Shown here piece by piece: positions 1 to 5,890 of a DNA stretch of 9,703 nt. The translations under genes and the position numbers were made by a program. This DNA is from an uncultured Steroidobacter sp. (GTDB lineage Bacteria; Pseudomonadota; Gammaproteobacteria; Steroidobacterales; Steroidobacteraceae), in NCBI GenBank assembly GCA_946478975.1, contig CAMLEO010000273.1:1-9703 (forward strand), given 5' to 3'. The notes under the pieces were generated by a model. It made no database searches. It worked only from the letters and a program-made list of their open reading frames with translations, and was not told where the DNA came from. Position 1 is the stretch's first letter. Every line of letters starts with the position of its first letter.

Positions 1-410
1 ACCGGCACGATCACCAGCTGCGCGATCCGCTCCATCGGCTGGATCGTGAAGGCCGACTGGCCGCGGTTCCAGCAGCTGACCATCAGCGGGCCCTGGTAGT
101 CCGAATCGATCAGCCCGACCAGGTTGCCCAGCACGATGCCGTGCTTGTGACCCAACCCAGACCGCGGCAACACGATGGCCGCATAGCCTGGATCTTCCAG
201 ATAAATCGCGATGCCCGACGGAATGAGCTGCGTGTCGCCGGGCTTCAATTCCAGCGGCGCATCGATACAAGCGCGCAGATCGACACCGGCCGAACCGGAG
301 GTCGCATATTGCGGCAAGGGAAAGTCGCGGCCGATGCGAGCATCGAGCACGCGAAGCTGCAAGCGGCGGCGCGCGCCGCCAGCCACGATGCGATCAGACA
401 TGGGAACCAT
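1..410 (-). CDS. dut: Deoxyuridine 5'-triphosphate nucleotidohydrolase (dUTPase), 3' end missing
   Basis: The gene hydrolyses dUTP to dUMP and pyrophosphate in the cytoplasm, which keeps uracil out of DNA and supplies dUMP for thymidylate synthesis. About 136 residues are visible. Four of the five conserved trimeric-dUTPase motifs are present: SAGVDLRAC (about residues 40-48), [10 protein letters not shown] (82-91), GLIDSDYQG (99-107, with D102 as the expected catalytic Asp) and RIAQL (128-132). The glycine-rich C-terminal motif V lies beyond the window edge, so the gene is cut by the window and not necessarily broken. The start at 410 overlaps the coaBC stop as TGATG, which suggests translational coupling; a second in-frame ATG at 401 is equally compatible with the family. 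Neither start has a clear Shine-Dalgarno sequence. The coaBC-dut order is the usual gammaproteobacterial arrangement. Confidence 0.96.
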   Translation of the reverse strand, partial: MVPMSDRIVAGGARRRLQLRVLDARIGRDFPLPQYATSGSAGVDLRACIDAPLELKPGDTQLIPSGIAIYLEDPGYAAIVLPRSGLGHKHGIVLGNLVGLIDSDYQGPLMVSCWNRGQSAFTIQPMERIAQLVIVP

Positions 411-1660
411 CAGGCATGAGCGGCGGAAATCGCTGGAGTTGGAGTCGTGTTTGTTACTTCGCCACGCGCGCGATAACGCTGCGCAATCAGCTCGACCAGC
501 TGTCGCGCCAGCGCGGCTTTACTGGTGAGCGACAGCTCTTGCTTGCCACCCTGCCAGTACACCGTGAGCGCGTTGTCGTCTTTATCGAACGCGAGACCGT
601 CGCCGACTTTGTTGGCGGCGATCATGTCCAGGTTCTTGTTGGTGAGCTTGGTGAGCGCGTTGCGCTCGACGTGCTCGGTTTCAGCGGCGAACCCGACCAG
701 GAACGGCGGCCGCGCTTCGCTGCGTGAGACAGTCGCCAGAACATCCGGAGCGCGGGCCAGCGCGAGATTCAGTGTGTCGCTGGTCTTCTTGATCTTTTCG
801 CAGGCGATTTCTCGACAGCGATAGTCCGAAACGGCGGCGGCGGCGATGAAGATGTCGGCGCCGGCAATGTTACTTTGAACCGCCGCCAACATTTGCTCCG
901 CGCTCTCGACATCGACGCGTTCGATGCCACGCGGCGTCGGGATCTGCACCGGCCCGCTCACGAGCACCACGTGCGCACCGGCTTCGCGAGCCGCTTCGGC
1001 GACGGCGTAACCCATCTTGCCCGAGCTGCGATTGCTGATGAATCGCACCGGATCGATCTTCTCTCGCGTCGGACCGGCCGTGACGACGACCTTCAACCCT
1101 TGCAACACCCCGCTGCCGCCACGCGTGGTGAAAACTTCCGCCGCGATTTGCGTCGGTTCGAGCATTCGACCCACACCGACTTCGCCGCACGCCTGCTCGC
1201 CGCTCGCCGGCCCAAGAACGCGCACGCCGCGCTCTTTGAGTACGCGCACGTTTGCTTGCGTCGCCGGGTTGGCCCACATCTGGCGATTCATCGCCGGCGC
1301 GACGGTGATCGGCGCAGCGGTCGCTAAACAAAGCGTTGTTAGCAAATCTTCGGCGAAGCCATGGGCGAGCTTTGCCAGGAAATCCGCAGTCGCCGGCGCG
1401 ATGACGATTTCATCCGCCCAGCGCGCGAGCTCGATGTGCCCCATCGCCGCTTCGCTGCTCTCATCCCACAAGTCATCACGCACCGCCCGGCCGGACACGG
1501 CCTGGAACGTCAGAGCAGTCACGAACTGCTGCGCTCCGCGCGACATCACCACCTGGACTTCGGCACCCTGCTCGATCAATCGCCGCACCAGGTCCGGGCT
1601 TTTGTAGGCCGCGATCCCACCGGTGACTCCAAGCAGAATTTTGCGAGGCTGCGAGCTCAT
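410..1660 (-). CDS. coaBC: Bifunctional phosphopantothenoylcysteine decarboxylase / phosphopantothenate-cysteine ligase
   Basis: This fused enzyme performs two steps of coenzyme A synthesis: the CoaB half joins cysteine to 4'-phosphopantothenate using CTP, and the flavin-dependent CoaC half decarboxylates the product to 4'-phosphopantetheine. The 416 residues show the CoaC domain first (about 1-180): GGIAAYK near the N-terminus, active-site H75 in GHIELARW, N125 in PAMN, and C158 in EQACGEVG. The CoaB domain follows (about 185-400): TAGPTRE, N210 in [17 protein letters not shown], and K289 in EKIKK. These numbers coincide with those of the E. coli enzyme, and that is why the ATG at 1660 is chosen over the longer GTG reading at 1702. 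No Shine-Dalgarno sequence precedes 1660, and a CATAAT box ends six bases before it. The short tail rich in Thr, Pro and Ala (about 400-416) is probably unstructured. dut follows with a one-base overlap. Confidence 0.97.
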   Translation of the reverse strand: MSSQPRKILLGVTGGIAAYKSPDLVRRLIEQGAEVQVVMSRGAQQFVTALTFQAVSGRAVRDDLWDESSEAAMGHIELARWADEIVIAPATADFLAKLAHGFAEDLLTTLCLATAAPITVAPAMNRQMWANPATQANVRVLKERGVRVLGPASGEQACGEVGVGRMLEPTQIAAEVFTTRGGSGVLQGLKVVVTAGPTREKIDPVRFISNRSSGKMGYAVAEAAREAGAHVVLVSGPVQIPTPRGIERVDVESAEQMLAAVQSNIAGADIFIAAAAVSDYRCREIACEKIKKTSDTLNLALARAPDVLATVSRSEARPPFLVGFAAETEHVERNALTKLTNKNLDMIAANKVGDGLAFDKDDNALTVYWQGGKQELSLTSKAALARQLVELIAQRYRARGEVTNTTPTPAISAAHA

Positions 1661-1666
1661 GGGCGG

Positions 1667-1695
1667 ATTATGGGGGCGCCCCGCAGGCCCAGCAA
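1667..1695 (-). promoter_or_regulatory. Candidate coaBC promoter
   Basis: On the minus strand a CATAAT box (1667-1672, five of six matches to TATAAT) lies 17 bases from a weak -35, TTGCTG (1690-1695). Transcription would begin at or next to the A of the coaBC ATG at 1660, giving a leaderless message. This is consistent with the absence of a Shine-Dalgarno sequence. The -35 match is poor, so the call is tentative. Confidence 0.35.
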
Positions 1696-1713
1696 ACGAC
1701 ACGCATGCATACA

Positions 1714-1734
1714 GCCATTCCGGCCAGGAATGGC
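1714..1734. repeat. Perfect inverted repeat, 8-base arms, in the coaBC/radC divergent region
   Basis: GCCATTCC and GGAATGGC flank a five-base spacer (GGCCA). There is no following T-run in either direction, so an intrinsic terminator is unlikely. Its position between divergent genes, upstream of the candidate coaBC promoter, would suit a protein-binding site or a hairpin, but the function is unknown. Confidence 0.5.
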
Positions 1735-1757
1735 CCGCCTAGCGCAACTGCGTGCGC

Positions 1758-1783
1758 AAATTCGGCTGGTTAACGTCGAATTT
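1758..1783. repeat. Inverted repeat AAATTCG...CGAATTT in the coaBC/radC divergent region
   Basis: Seven-base arms (1758-1764 and 1777-1783) flank a 12-base spacer that contains GTTAAC at 1769-1774. It is a relatively AT-rich spot in GC-rich surroundings, so it could be an operator or part of the radC promoter region. I cannot match it to a known regulator. Confidence 0.4.
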
Positions 1784-1862
1784 CGGCCGATCAGCAGCCA
1801 AACGCGACGCCCGCCGGCGGCGATAGTCCGCTGGAACGTCAGAGCGGCGAGCGGAGGCAAGG

Positions 1863-2537
1863 ATGTCGATTCGTCACTGGCCGGAGGGCGACCGGCCGCG
1901 GGAAAAGCTGTTGAAAGTGGGGGCATCGGCGCTCAGCGAGACTGAGTTGCTGGCGATCTTGCTGGGAGCGGGCGTGCGAGGCCGGAGCGCGCTCGATGTG
2001 GCGCGGGCATTGTTGGCGGAGTTTGGATCACTCCGGGCTTTGCTGACGGCTGAACGGCAGCGGGTTTGTAAGACGCGCGGGCTTGGACCTGCGAGATATG
2101 TGGTGCTACAGGCTGCGCTGGAGCTGACGCGCCGGCATTACCGCGAGCTGATGGCCGCCGGCTCCGTCCTGGAGAACCCGCAGGCAACGCGCGAGTTCGT
2201 GCAGCTCAGGCTCCGGGATCTGCCGCACGAGGTGTTTTGCTGCCTGCTGCTCGACAGCCGTCACCGGGTGCTGGGGTTCGAGGAGCTGTTCCGCGGCACC
2301 ATCGATGGCGCGATCGTTCATCCGCGGGAAGTGGTCAAGCTGGCGCTGTCCCGGAACGCCGCGGCCATGATCCTGGTCCACAACCACCCTTCGGGGATCG
2401 CCGACCCGAGTCCGGCCGACCGACACATCACGGTCCGGCTCAAGGAGGCGCTGGCGCTGGTGGACGTCCGGGTGATCGACCACCTGGTGGTGGGCGACGG
2501 GGTTTGTGAGTCGTTCGCGGAGCGCGGACTGTTATAA
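1863..2537 (+). CDS. radC: RadC family (UPF0758) JAMM-fold protein
   Basis: RadC proteins were named for a supposed DNA-repair role that was later withdrawn in E. coli. The family carries a JAMM/MPN-type metal-binding fold, and its true activity is unsettled. The 224 residues show an N-terminal helical helix-hairpin-helix-like part (about 1-100, with the family opening RPREKLL and [10 protein letters not shown]) and a C-terminal MPN domain (about 105-224). The metal motif is complete: HNHPSG with H173 and H175, then PSPAD with D186, and a candidate glutamate E124 in HEVF. Full length for the family. The start is supported by GGAGG at 1853-1857, five bases before the ATG. It lies just upstream of rpmB-rpmG, as in E. 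coli, and its stop is followed by a promoter-like stretch for the ribosomal genes. Confidence 0.96.
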   Translation: MSIRHWPEGDRPREKLLKVGASALSETELLAILLGAGVRGRSALDVARALLAEFGSLRALLTAERQRVCKTRGLGPARYVVLQAALELTRRHYRELMAAGSVLENPQATREFVQLRLRDLPHEVFCCLLLDSRHRVLGFEELFRGTIDGAIVHPREVVKLALSRNAAAMILVHNHPSGIADPSPADRHITVRLKEALALVDVRVIDHLVVGDGVCESFAERGLL

Positions 2538-2543
2538 ATGGGC

Positions 2544-2572
2544 TTCCCTAAGCGGGCGGCGGCTGGTATAAA
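2544..2572 (+). promoter_or_regulatory. Candidate rpmB-rpmG promoter with GC-rich discriminator
   Basis: TATAAA at 2567-2572 is a good -10 box, placed 17 bases from a weak -35-like TTCCCT (2544-2549). The bases just downstream, GCGCGAC, form a GC-rich discriminator of the kind found at ppGpp/DksA-controlled ribosomal promoters. Predicted transcription starts near 2579, leaving a leader of about 68 bases before rpmB. The promoter match and the stringent-control idea are inference. Confidence 0.45.
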
Positions 2573-2593
2573 GCGCGACTCGTTTTCGGGCCC

Positions 2594-2623
2594 CCGGTCC
2601 GTCCGCACCTCGTGCGCGGCCGG
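2594..2623 (+). other. Predicted stem-loop in the rpmB 5' leader
   Basis: CGCAC (2604-2608) and GTGCG (2612-2616) pair around a CTC loop. The flanking CCGGTCC and CGGCCGG extend the stem, with a G-U pair and small bulges, to roughly 12 pairs. The structure lies between the predicted transcript start and the Shine-Dalgarno AGGA at 2635-2638. No T-run follows, so it is not a terminator. Ribosomal protein operons often use leader structures for feedback control, but that role here is inference. Confidence 0.4.
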
Positions 2624-2646
2624 CCGCCCTAACCAGGAACTCCGCC

Positions 2647-2883
2647 ATGTCCAGAGTCTGTCAGATCACCGGCAAAGGGCCGTTGACCGGCAACACCGTG
2701 TCACACGCCAACAACAAGCGTCGTCGCCGCTTCCTGCCCAACCTGCACGTGCAGCGTTTCTGGGTCGAGAGCGAGCGCCGCTTCGTCAGCCTGCGCGTGT
2801 CCACCCGCGGCCTGCGCACCATCGAAAAGAAAGGCATCGAGACCGTCGTTGCCGAGCTGCGCGCCCAAGGCGTGAAAGTCTGA
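2647..2883 (+). CDS. rpmB: 50S ribosomal protein L28
   Basis: This is a structural component of the large ribosomal subunit. The 78 residues match the proteobacterial L28 form throughout: the opening [16 protein letters not shown], a basic stretch [11 protein letters not shown] (24-34), [15 protein letters not shown] (38-52), and the helix [10 protein letters not shown] (64-73). There is a single cysteine (C5), so this is the zinc-free type lacking paired CxxC motifs. AGGA at 2635-2638 sits eight bases before the ATG. rpmG follows after 29 bases, and the two genes form the usual L28-L33 operon; the radC-rpmB-rpmG order also matches E. coli. Confidence 0.98.
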   Translation: MSRVCQITGKGPLTGNTVSHANNKRRRRFLPNLHVQRFWVESERRFVSLRVSTRGLRTIEKKGIETVVAELRAQGVKV

Positions 2884-2912
2884 GCGTCGCGGTCTAATCG
2901 AGGAGCCAAGCC

Positions 2913-3068
2913 ATGCGCGAAAAGATCAAGCTCGTGTCCACCGCCGGCACCGGCCACTTCTACACCACCACCAAGAACAAGCGCCTGCATCCGGACAAGA
3001 TGGAAGTGCGCAAGTTCGATCCCAAGGCCCGCAAACACGTGGCCTACAAGGAAGCGAAGATCAAGTGA
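2913..3068 (+). CDS. rpmG: 50S ribosomal protein L33
   Basis: This small large-subunit protein has 51 residues, beginning [17 protein letters not shown] and ending AYKEAKIK. The typical TTTKNKR and [15 protein letters not shown] segments are present. It contains no cysteine, so it is the zinc-independent form, matching the zinc-free L28 next to it. AGGAG at 2901-2905 lies seven bases before the ATG. The gene closes the rpmB-rpmG operon and is followed by hairpins and a strong intrinsic terminator. Length and sequence are normal for the family. Confidence 0.98.
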   Translation: MREKIKLVSTAGTGHFYTTTKNKRLHPDKMEVRKFDPKARKHVAYKEAKIK

Positions 3069-3075
3069 GGCGCTC

Positions 3076-3107
3076 GTCTCCCTGACGGGAGACCGCTTTG
3101 CTAAAGC
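3076..3107 (+). other. Two hairpins between rpmG and its terminator
   Basis: GTCTCCC (3076-3082) pairs perfectly with GGGAGAC (3087-3093) around a TGAC loop. Directly after it, GCTTT (3095-3099) pairs with AAAGC (3103-3107) around GCT. Neither has its own T-run. They would sit at the 3' end of the rpmB-rpmG message, just before the terminator, where they could protect it from exonucleases. That role is inferred. Confidence 0.45.
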
Positions 3108-3111
3108 ATTC

Positions 3112-3142
3112 AAGGCCCGCCTCGGCGGGCCTTTTGCTTTTT
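3112..3142 (+). terminator. Intrinsic terminator of rpmB-rpmG
   Basis: AAGGCCCGC (3112-3120) pairs with GCGGGCCTT (3125-3133) around a CTCG loop, and the sequence continues as TTGCTTTTT. The nine-pair GC-rich stem with a T-rich tail is a canonical rho-independent terminator on the plus strand. On the minus strand the tail is poor, so it probably does not efficiently stop the facing gene. Confidence 0.9.
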
Positions 3143-3173
3143 GAGGGCAAGCCGGCGCGAGGGCTTCGCGAGG

Positions 3174-3515
3174 TTAGTTGAGCTCGATCGCGGTGATGGC
3201 GCAGATTCCCGGATCTCCCCACGGCGAGGTCACTGCATTGTCGTACCAGACAATCACGGAGTTGCCGGCGGCTTTGGCTGCCAACACAGTTGCTATTGCG
3301 TTCTTATCCGCTGCGTCCACGAAACCCCAAGCACAGCCACCCTCCAGCGGAGCTGAAAGCTGCAGGATCGTGACGCCTTGAGCCGTTCCGTAGGGATGGC
3401 GCAGGGTGTGATTGCGAACCGCCGTTACCGTACCGCTTCGCGAGTAGCTCGCAGCCTCTGCGGGTACAGACAAGACCGCCGCGGACAGCGCAGCGGCCAA
3501 CATCAATTGCTTCAT
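3174..3515 (-). CDS. Small secreted protein of unknown function
   Basis: I do not recognise a named family with confidence. The 113-residue protein begins with a clear Sec signal peptide (MKQLMLAAALSAAVLSVPAEA, likely cleaved after residue 21). The mature part of about 92 residues looks beta-rich, with alternating hydrophobic residues (SGTVTAVRN, GVTILQLSAP, NSVIVWYDN). It has two cysteines (C61, C105) that could form a disulfide after export. A helix-like stretch, KNAIATVLAAKAAG (71-84), precedes VIVWYD, and SPWGDPGICAITAIEL closes the protein. AAGGA at 3524-3528, eight bases before the ATG, supports this start over the longer reading that enters the desaturase gene. The layout faintly recalls small OB-fold secreted proteins such as toxin B subunits, but I would not assign that. 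It lies downstream of the desaturase gene on the same strand, 86 bases away, and could be co-transcribed. Confidence 0.8.
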   Translation of the reverse strand: MKQLMLAAALSAAVLSVPAEAASYSRSGTVTAVRNHTLRHPYGTAQGVTILQLSAPLEGGCAWGFVDAADKNAIATVLAAKAAGNSVIVWYDNAVTSPWGDPGICAITAIELN

Positions 3516-3532
3516 GGAATCGGTCCTTGCAG

Positions 3533-3542
3533 GGATTAATCC
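3533..3542. repeat. Palindrome GGATTAATCC upstream of the secreted-protein gene
   Basis: A perfect ten-base palindrome, followed at once by the near-palindromic CGTTAACCG, lies 18 bases upstream of the ATG at 3515. It is AT-rich compared with its surroundings and falls where promoter elements or an operator of that gene would be. No regulator can be named. Confidence 0.3.
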
Positions 3543-3601
3543 GTTAACCGCAGCGAAACTGCAGTGAGCACGGATTCGTGTCAAGGACGCGCGGCGCGAG
3601 A

Positions 3602-4780
3602 TCAGGCGGGCCGCATGGCGTAGCTGCGCAGGGTGTTGGCGAAATCCTGCAGGACCTTGATGCCGCTGGCTTCCGCCTGGGCGATCCATTCTTTGAGGTG
3701 CTGGACGAGCTTGTCGTTGCTCATGTTCGCGCCGCTCCACATCACCGCCAGGCGCTCACGGAATTCGTGGACGGTCTTGAGCGTCTGGTTGGACGCCAAC
3801 ACCTCCTCTAGACGCGACTGAGCCTGCGTATCGAGCAGCGCCGGCTCGCGAACCAGCAGCTTGCGAACGCGCTTGCTGAGCTTGTCGCCGGCGACGCGCA
3901 GCTCCTCACGGAACACAGGGATCGTGACGTTGCGGGTGTAATCACGCAGCACATGCATGCGATTGACGATCACCGCGCGCACGTTTTCCAGATCGATGTG
4001 AACACGCGGCTCGACCTTGACGGGCGACGGCGCAACACGAATCACACGCGCCAGGCCGAGCGCCTGGAACACGCGGATATACAGCCAGCCGATATCGAAT
4101 TCCCAGCGCTGCACCGAGAACTTCGCTGAGCTCGGGAACGCGTGGTGGTTGTTATGCAACTCCTCGCCGGCGAGCAGCAGGCCCCACGGCATCACGTTGC
4201 GAGCCGCGTCCGGACATTCGAAGTTGCGATAGCCGTAGTAATGACCGACGCCGTTGACCACGCCCGCGGCGAGCAAAGGATTGGCGAGCAGCTGCGCCGC
4301 CATGATGATGATGCCAGGGATGCCGAACAGCAGCAGGTCGGTGACGATCAGCAGCACTATCCCTAAGTTGCGATGCTTGGAATAAACGTTGCGTTCCATC
4401 CAGTCATCCGGCGTGCCGCGGCCGAACTTCTCGGTGACTTCCGGATTGCGCGCGGCGGCCTGATACAACTCCGCACCTTCGAGCAGTACTTTTTTGAGGC
4501 CAACGACGACCGGACTGTGAGGATCTTCCTCAGTCTCGCAACGGGCGTGATGCTTGCGATGCACGGCCACCCATTCTTTGGTAATGATGCCGGAGGTCAT
4601 CCACAGCCAGAACCGGAAGATGTGGCGCAGCGCCGGGTGCAGATCGAGGCTGCGGTGAGTGGCGTCGCGGTGCAGATAGAGCGTGACGCCCATGAAGGTG
4701 ACCTGAATCATCAGGAACGTCACCGCCACATAGCCCCAGAAGCTCAGATCCAGAATGCCGTAGAGAAAATTGAGATTCAC
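3602..4780 (-). CDS. Membrane fatty-acid (acyl-CoA delta-9 type) desaturase
   Basis: This integral membrane di-iron enzyme inserts a cis double bond into saturated acyl chains, using oxygen and an electron donor, and so tunes membrane fluidity. Numbering from the GTG at 4780 (392 residues), the three histidine boxes are H37RDATH42, H74RKHH78 and H209NNHH213, with the family segments TKEWVAVHRKHHARCETEEDP (68-86) and NGVGHYYGYRNFE (176-188, H180). Hydrophobic segments lie at about 12-36, 52-66, 139-158 and 160-176. After about residue 255 comes a 135-residue helical, charged tail absent from short desaturases. The GTG is preferred because AGGG lies six bases upstream; a TTG at 4801 adds seven residues but has no ribosome-binding site. 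The sequence does not settle whether acyl-CoA or phospholipid acyl chains are the substrate. No electron-donor gene is nearby. Confidence 0.92.
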   Translation of the reverse strand: MNLNFLYGILDLSFWGYVAVTFLMIQVTFMGVTLYLHRDATHRSLDLHPALRHIFRFWLWMTSGIITKEWVAVHRKHHARCETEEDPHSPVVVGLKKVLLEGAELYQAAARNPEVTEKFGRGTPDDWMERNVYSKHRNLGIVLLIVTDLLLFGIPGIIIMAAQLLANPLLAAGVVNGVGHYYGYRNFECPDAARNVMPWGLLLAGEELHNNHHAFPSSAKFSVQRWEFDIGWLYIRVFQALGLARVIRVAPSPVKVEPRVHIDLENVRAVIVNRMHVLRDYTRNVTIPVFREELRVAGDKLSKRVRKLLVREPALLDTQAQSRLEEVLASNQTLKTVHEFRERLAVMWSGANMSNDKLVQHLKEWIAQAEASGIKVLQDFANTLRSYAMRPA

Positions 4781-4814
4781 AGCCAGCCCTGCAGCATGCA
4801 ATCGAGTGACGAAG

Positions 4815-4841
4815 AGTGGGAACTATAGCGGAGCCCCCACT
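4815..4841. promoter_or_regulatory. Inverted repeat around a -10-like box before the desaturase gene
   Basis: AGTGGG (4815-4820) and CCCACT (4836-4841) are inverted around 15 bases that include TATAGT on the minus strand (4822-4827). That box would start a transcript about 35 bases before the desaturase GTG. I see no good -35. The arrangement would suit an operator over a promoter, but the arms are short and it may be chance. Confidence 0.25.
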
Positions 4842-4906
4842 GTGAAGGCGATCCTAAGCACTTTCAATGACTGTAACTACGACCCACTTCAACCCATCTC
4901 GTTCCG

Positions 4907-5722
4907 ATGCCTGAACTTCCTGAAGTCGAAACCACGCGGCGCGGTATCGAGCCGTCCGTCGTAGGACACGTCATACAGAAACTCATCGTCCGCGAGCCGC
5001 GGCTGCGCTGGCGGGTGCCACGCAATCTTGCCGATCTCGCCGATGGCCAACGCGTACAGCACCTGCGCCGGCGCGCGAAATATCTGGTGTTCGATCTCGA
5101 TCGCGGCAGCCTGATCCTGCACCTCGGGATGTCGGGCAGCCTGCGCGTCCTGCCGTGCGAGACGCCGGTCCTGACTCACGATCACGTCGATTTCGTGATG
5201 GATACTGGTATGTGCATTCGATTCAACGACCCGCGTCGATTCGGCAGCCTGCTGTGGACGGCCGACGATCCGTTGACTCATCCGCTGCTGAAGTCGCTGG
5301 CGCCTGAACCGTTATCCGATGAATTCAATGGCGAATATCTGGCGCGGGCGGCGAAAGGCCGGCGCGTCGCGATCAAGCAGTTGATCATGAACGGCCAGGT
5401 GGTGGTGGGCGTCGGCAACATCTACGCCAGCGAAGCGTTGTTTCGCGCCGGCATTCGGCCGAAGCGTTCAGCCGGCAGACTGAAACGCGCCGAGTTCGAC
5501 GCGCTGGTGAAGTCGATCAAAGACGTGTTGCAAGATGCGATTCGCGCCGGCGGCACGACGCTGCGCGACTACATCAATCCGGAAGGCATGCCCGGGTACT
5601 TTCGGCAGAAGCTGTTTGTGTACGAGCGAACCAAAGATCCTTGCCGCGTCTGCAAGACGCCGATCAAACATTTCGTGCAGGGACAACGCTCGACGTACTT
5701 CTGCCCGACCTGCCAGAAATAG
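4907..5722 (+). CDS. mutM: Formamidopyrimidine-DNA glycosylase (Fpg)
   Basis: This base-excision repair enzyme removes 8-oxoguanine and formamidopyrimidines from DNA and then cuts the abasic site by beta/delta elimination. The 271 residues are full length. The N-terminus reads MPELPEVETTRRG, giving the catalytic Pro2 (Schiff-base nucleophile) and Glu3, which fixes the start although no Shine-Dalgarno sequence is visible. Other key residues are K58 in RRRAKYLVF, the lesion-space residues M75, R110 and F112 (HLGMSG and DPRRFG), and N171 in GVGNIYASE. The C-terminal zinc finger is intact: C246-x2-C249-x16-C266-x2-C269, with the DNA-contacting GQRSTYFC. In E. coli mutM directly follows rpmG; here two minus-strand genes intervene. 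It converges on ggt, and an inverted repeat lies between them. Confidence 0.97.
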   Translation: MPELPEVETTRRGIEPSVVGHVIQKLIVREPRLRWRVPRNLADLADGQRVQHLRRRAKYLVFDLDRGSLILHLGMSGSLRVLPCETPVLTHDHVDFVMDTGMCIRFNDPRRFGSLLWTADDPLTHPLLKSLAPEPLSDEFNGEYLARAAKGRRVAIKQLIMNGQVVVGVGNIYASEALFRAGIRPKRSAGRLKRAEFDALVKSIKDVLQDAIRAGGTTLRDYINPEGMPGYFRQKLFVYERTKDPCRVCKTPIKHFVQGQRSTYFCPTCQK

Positions 5723-5749
5723 CGCAACGCTGCGGGTAAAGCGACGTCA

Positions 5750-5883
5750 GCTCATAACGCGGCCGGGGGTGTTTTTTGCCCGCTGCGCGGGCATGCCATG
5801 CGGAATGCATAACACCGCGTGCGGGAATTCGTTTGACTGGCACACCCGCGCAGCGGGTAAAAAATCCTGGCTGCGTTATGAGC
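5750..5883. repeat. Imperfect 134-base inverted repeat between convergent mutM and ggt
   Basis: The left arm (5750-5798) and right arm (5838-5883) are inverted copies, about 80 percent identical by eye with three extra bases on the left, around a 39-base loop. Shared blocks are CTCATAACGC at the outer ends, a run TTTTTT, CCCGCTGCGCGGG, and GCCA at the inner ends. Each arm also holds its own small hairpin (CCCGC TGC GCGGG). The outer end comes within eight bases of the ggt stop. It fills most of the 168-base gap between two convergent genes, so it could be a bidirectional terminator, or a palindromic MITE/BIME-like repeat. The T-run lies before the small hairpin rather than after it, so it is not a canonical terminator. 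No transposase and no obvious target duplication are seen. Confidence 0.8.
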
Positions 5884-5890
5884 CAACGGC

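Noticed and set aside
1017..1607. Plus-strand open frames opposite coaBC
   Set aside because: They are mirror frames of a conserved coding region and have no recognisable domains.
1661..1702. In-frame N-terminal extension of coaBC to a GTG at 1702
   Set aside because: The extension adds 14 proline/glycine-rich residues outside the family. With the ATG at 1660 the catalytic residues fall at the E. coli numbers.
2661..3113. Minus-strand open frame opposite rpmB and rpmG
   Set aside because: Both ribosomal protein genes are unmistakable on the plus strand with proper ribosome-binding sites.
3516..3740. Extension of the secreted-protein frame upstream to 3740
   Set aside because: It would overlap the desaturase gene and bury the signal peptide. 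The ATG at 3515 has a good Shine-Dalgarno sequence.
4373..4828. Plus-strand open frame opposite the desaturase gene
   Set aside because: It is antisense to a gene with all three histidine boxes intact and has no family features of its own.
5750..5883. Insertion sequence or CRISPR explanation for the repeat
   Set aside because: There is no transposase frame, no regular spacer-repeat unit and no clear target-site duplication.
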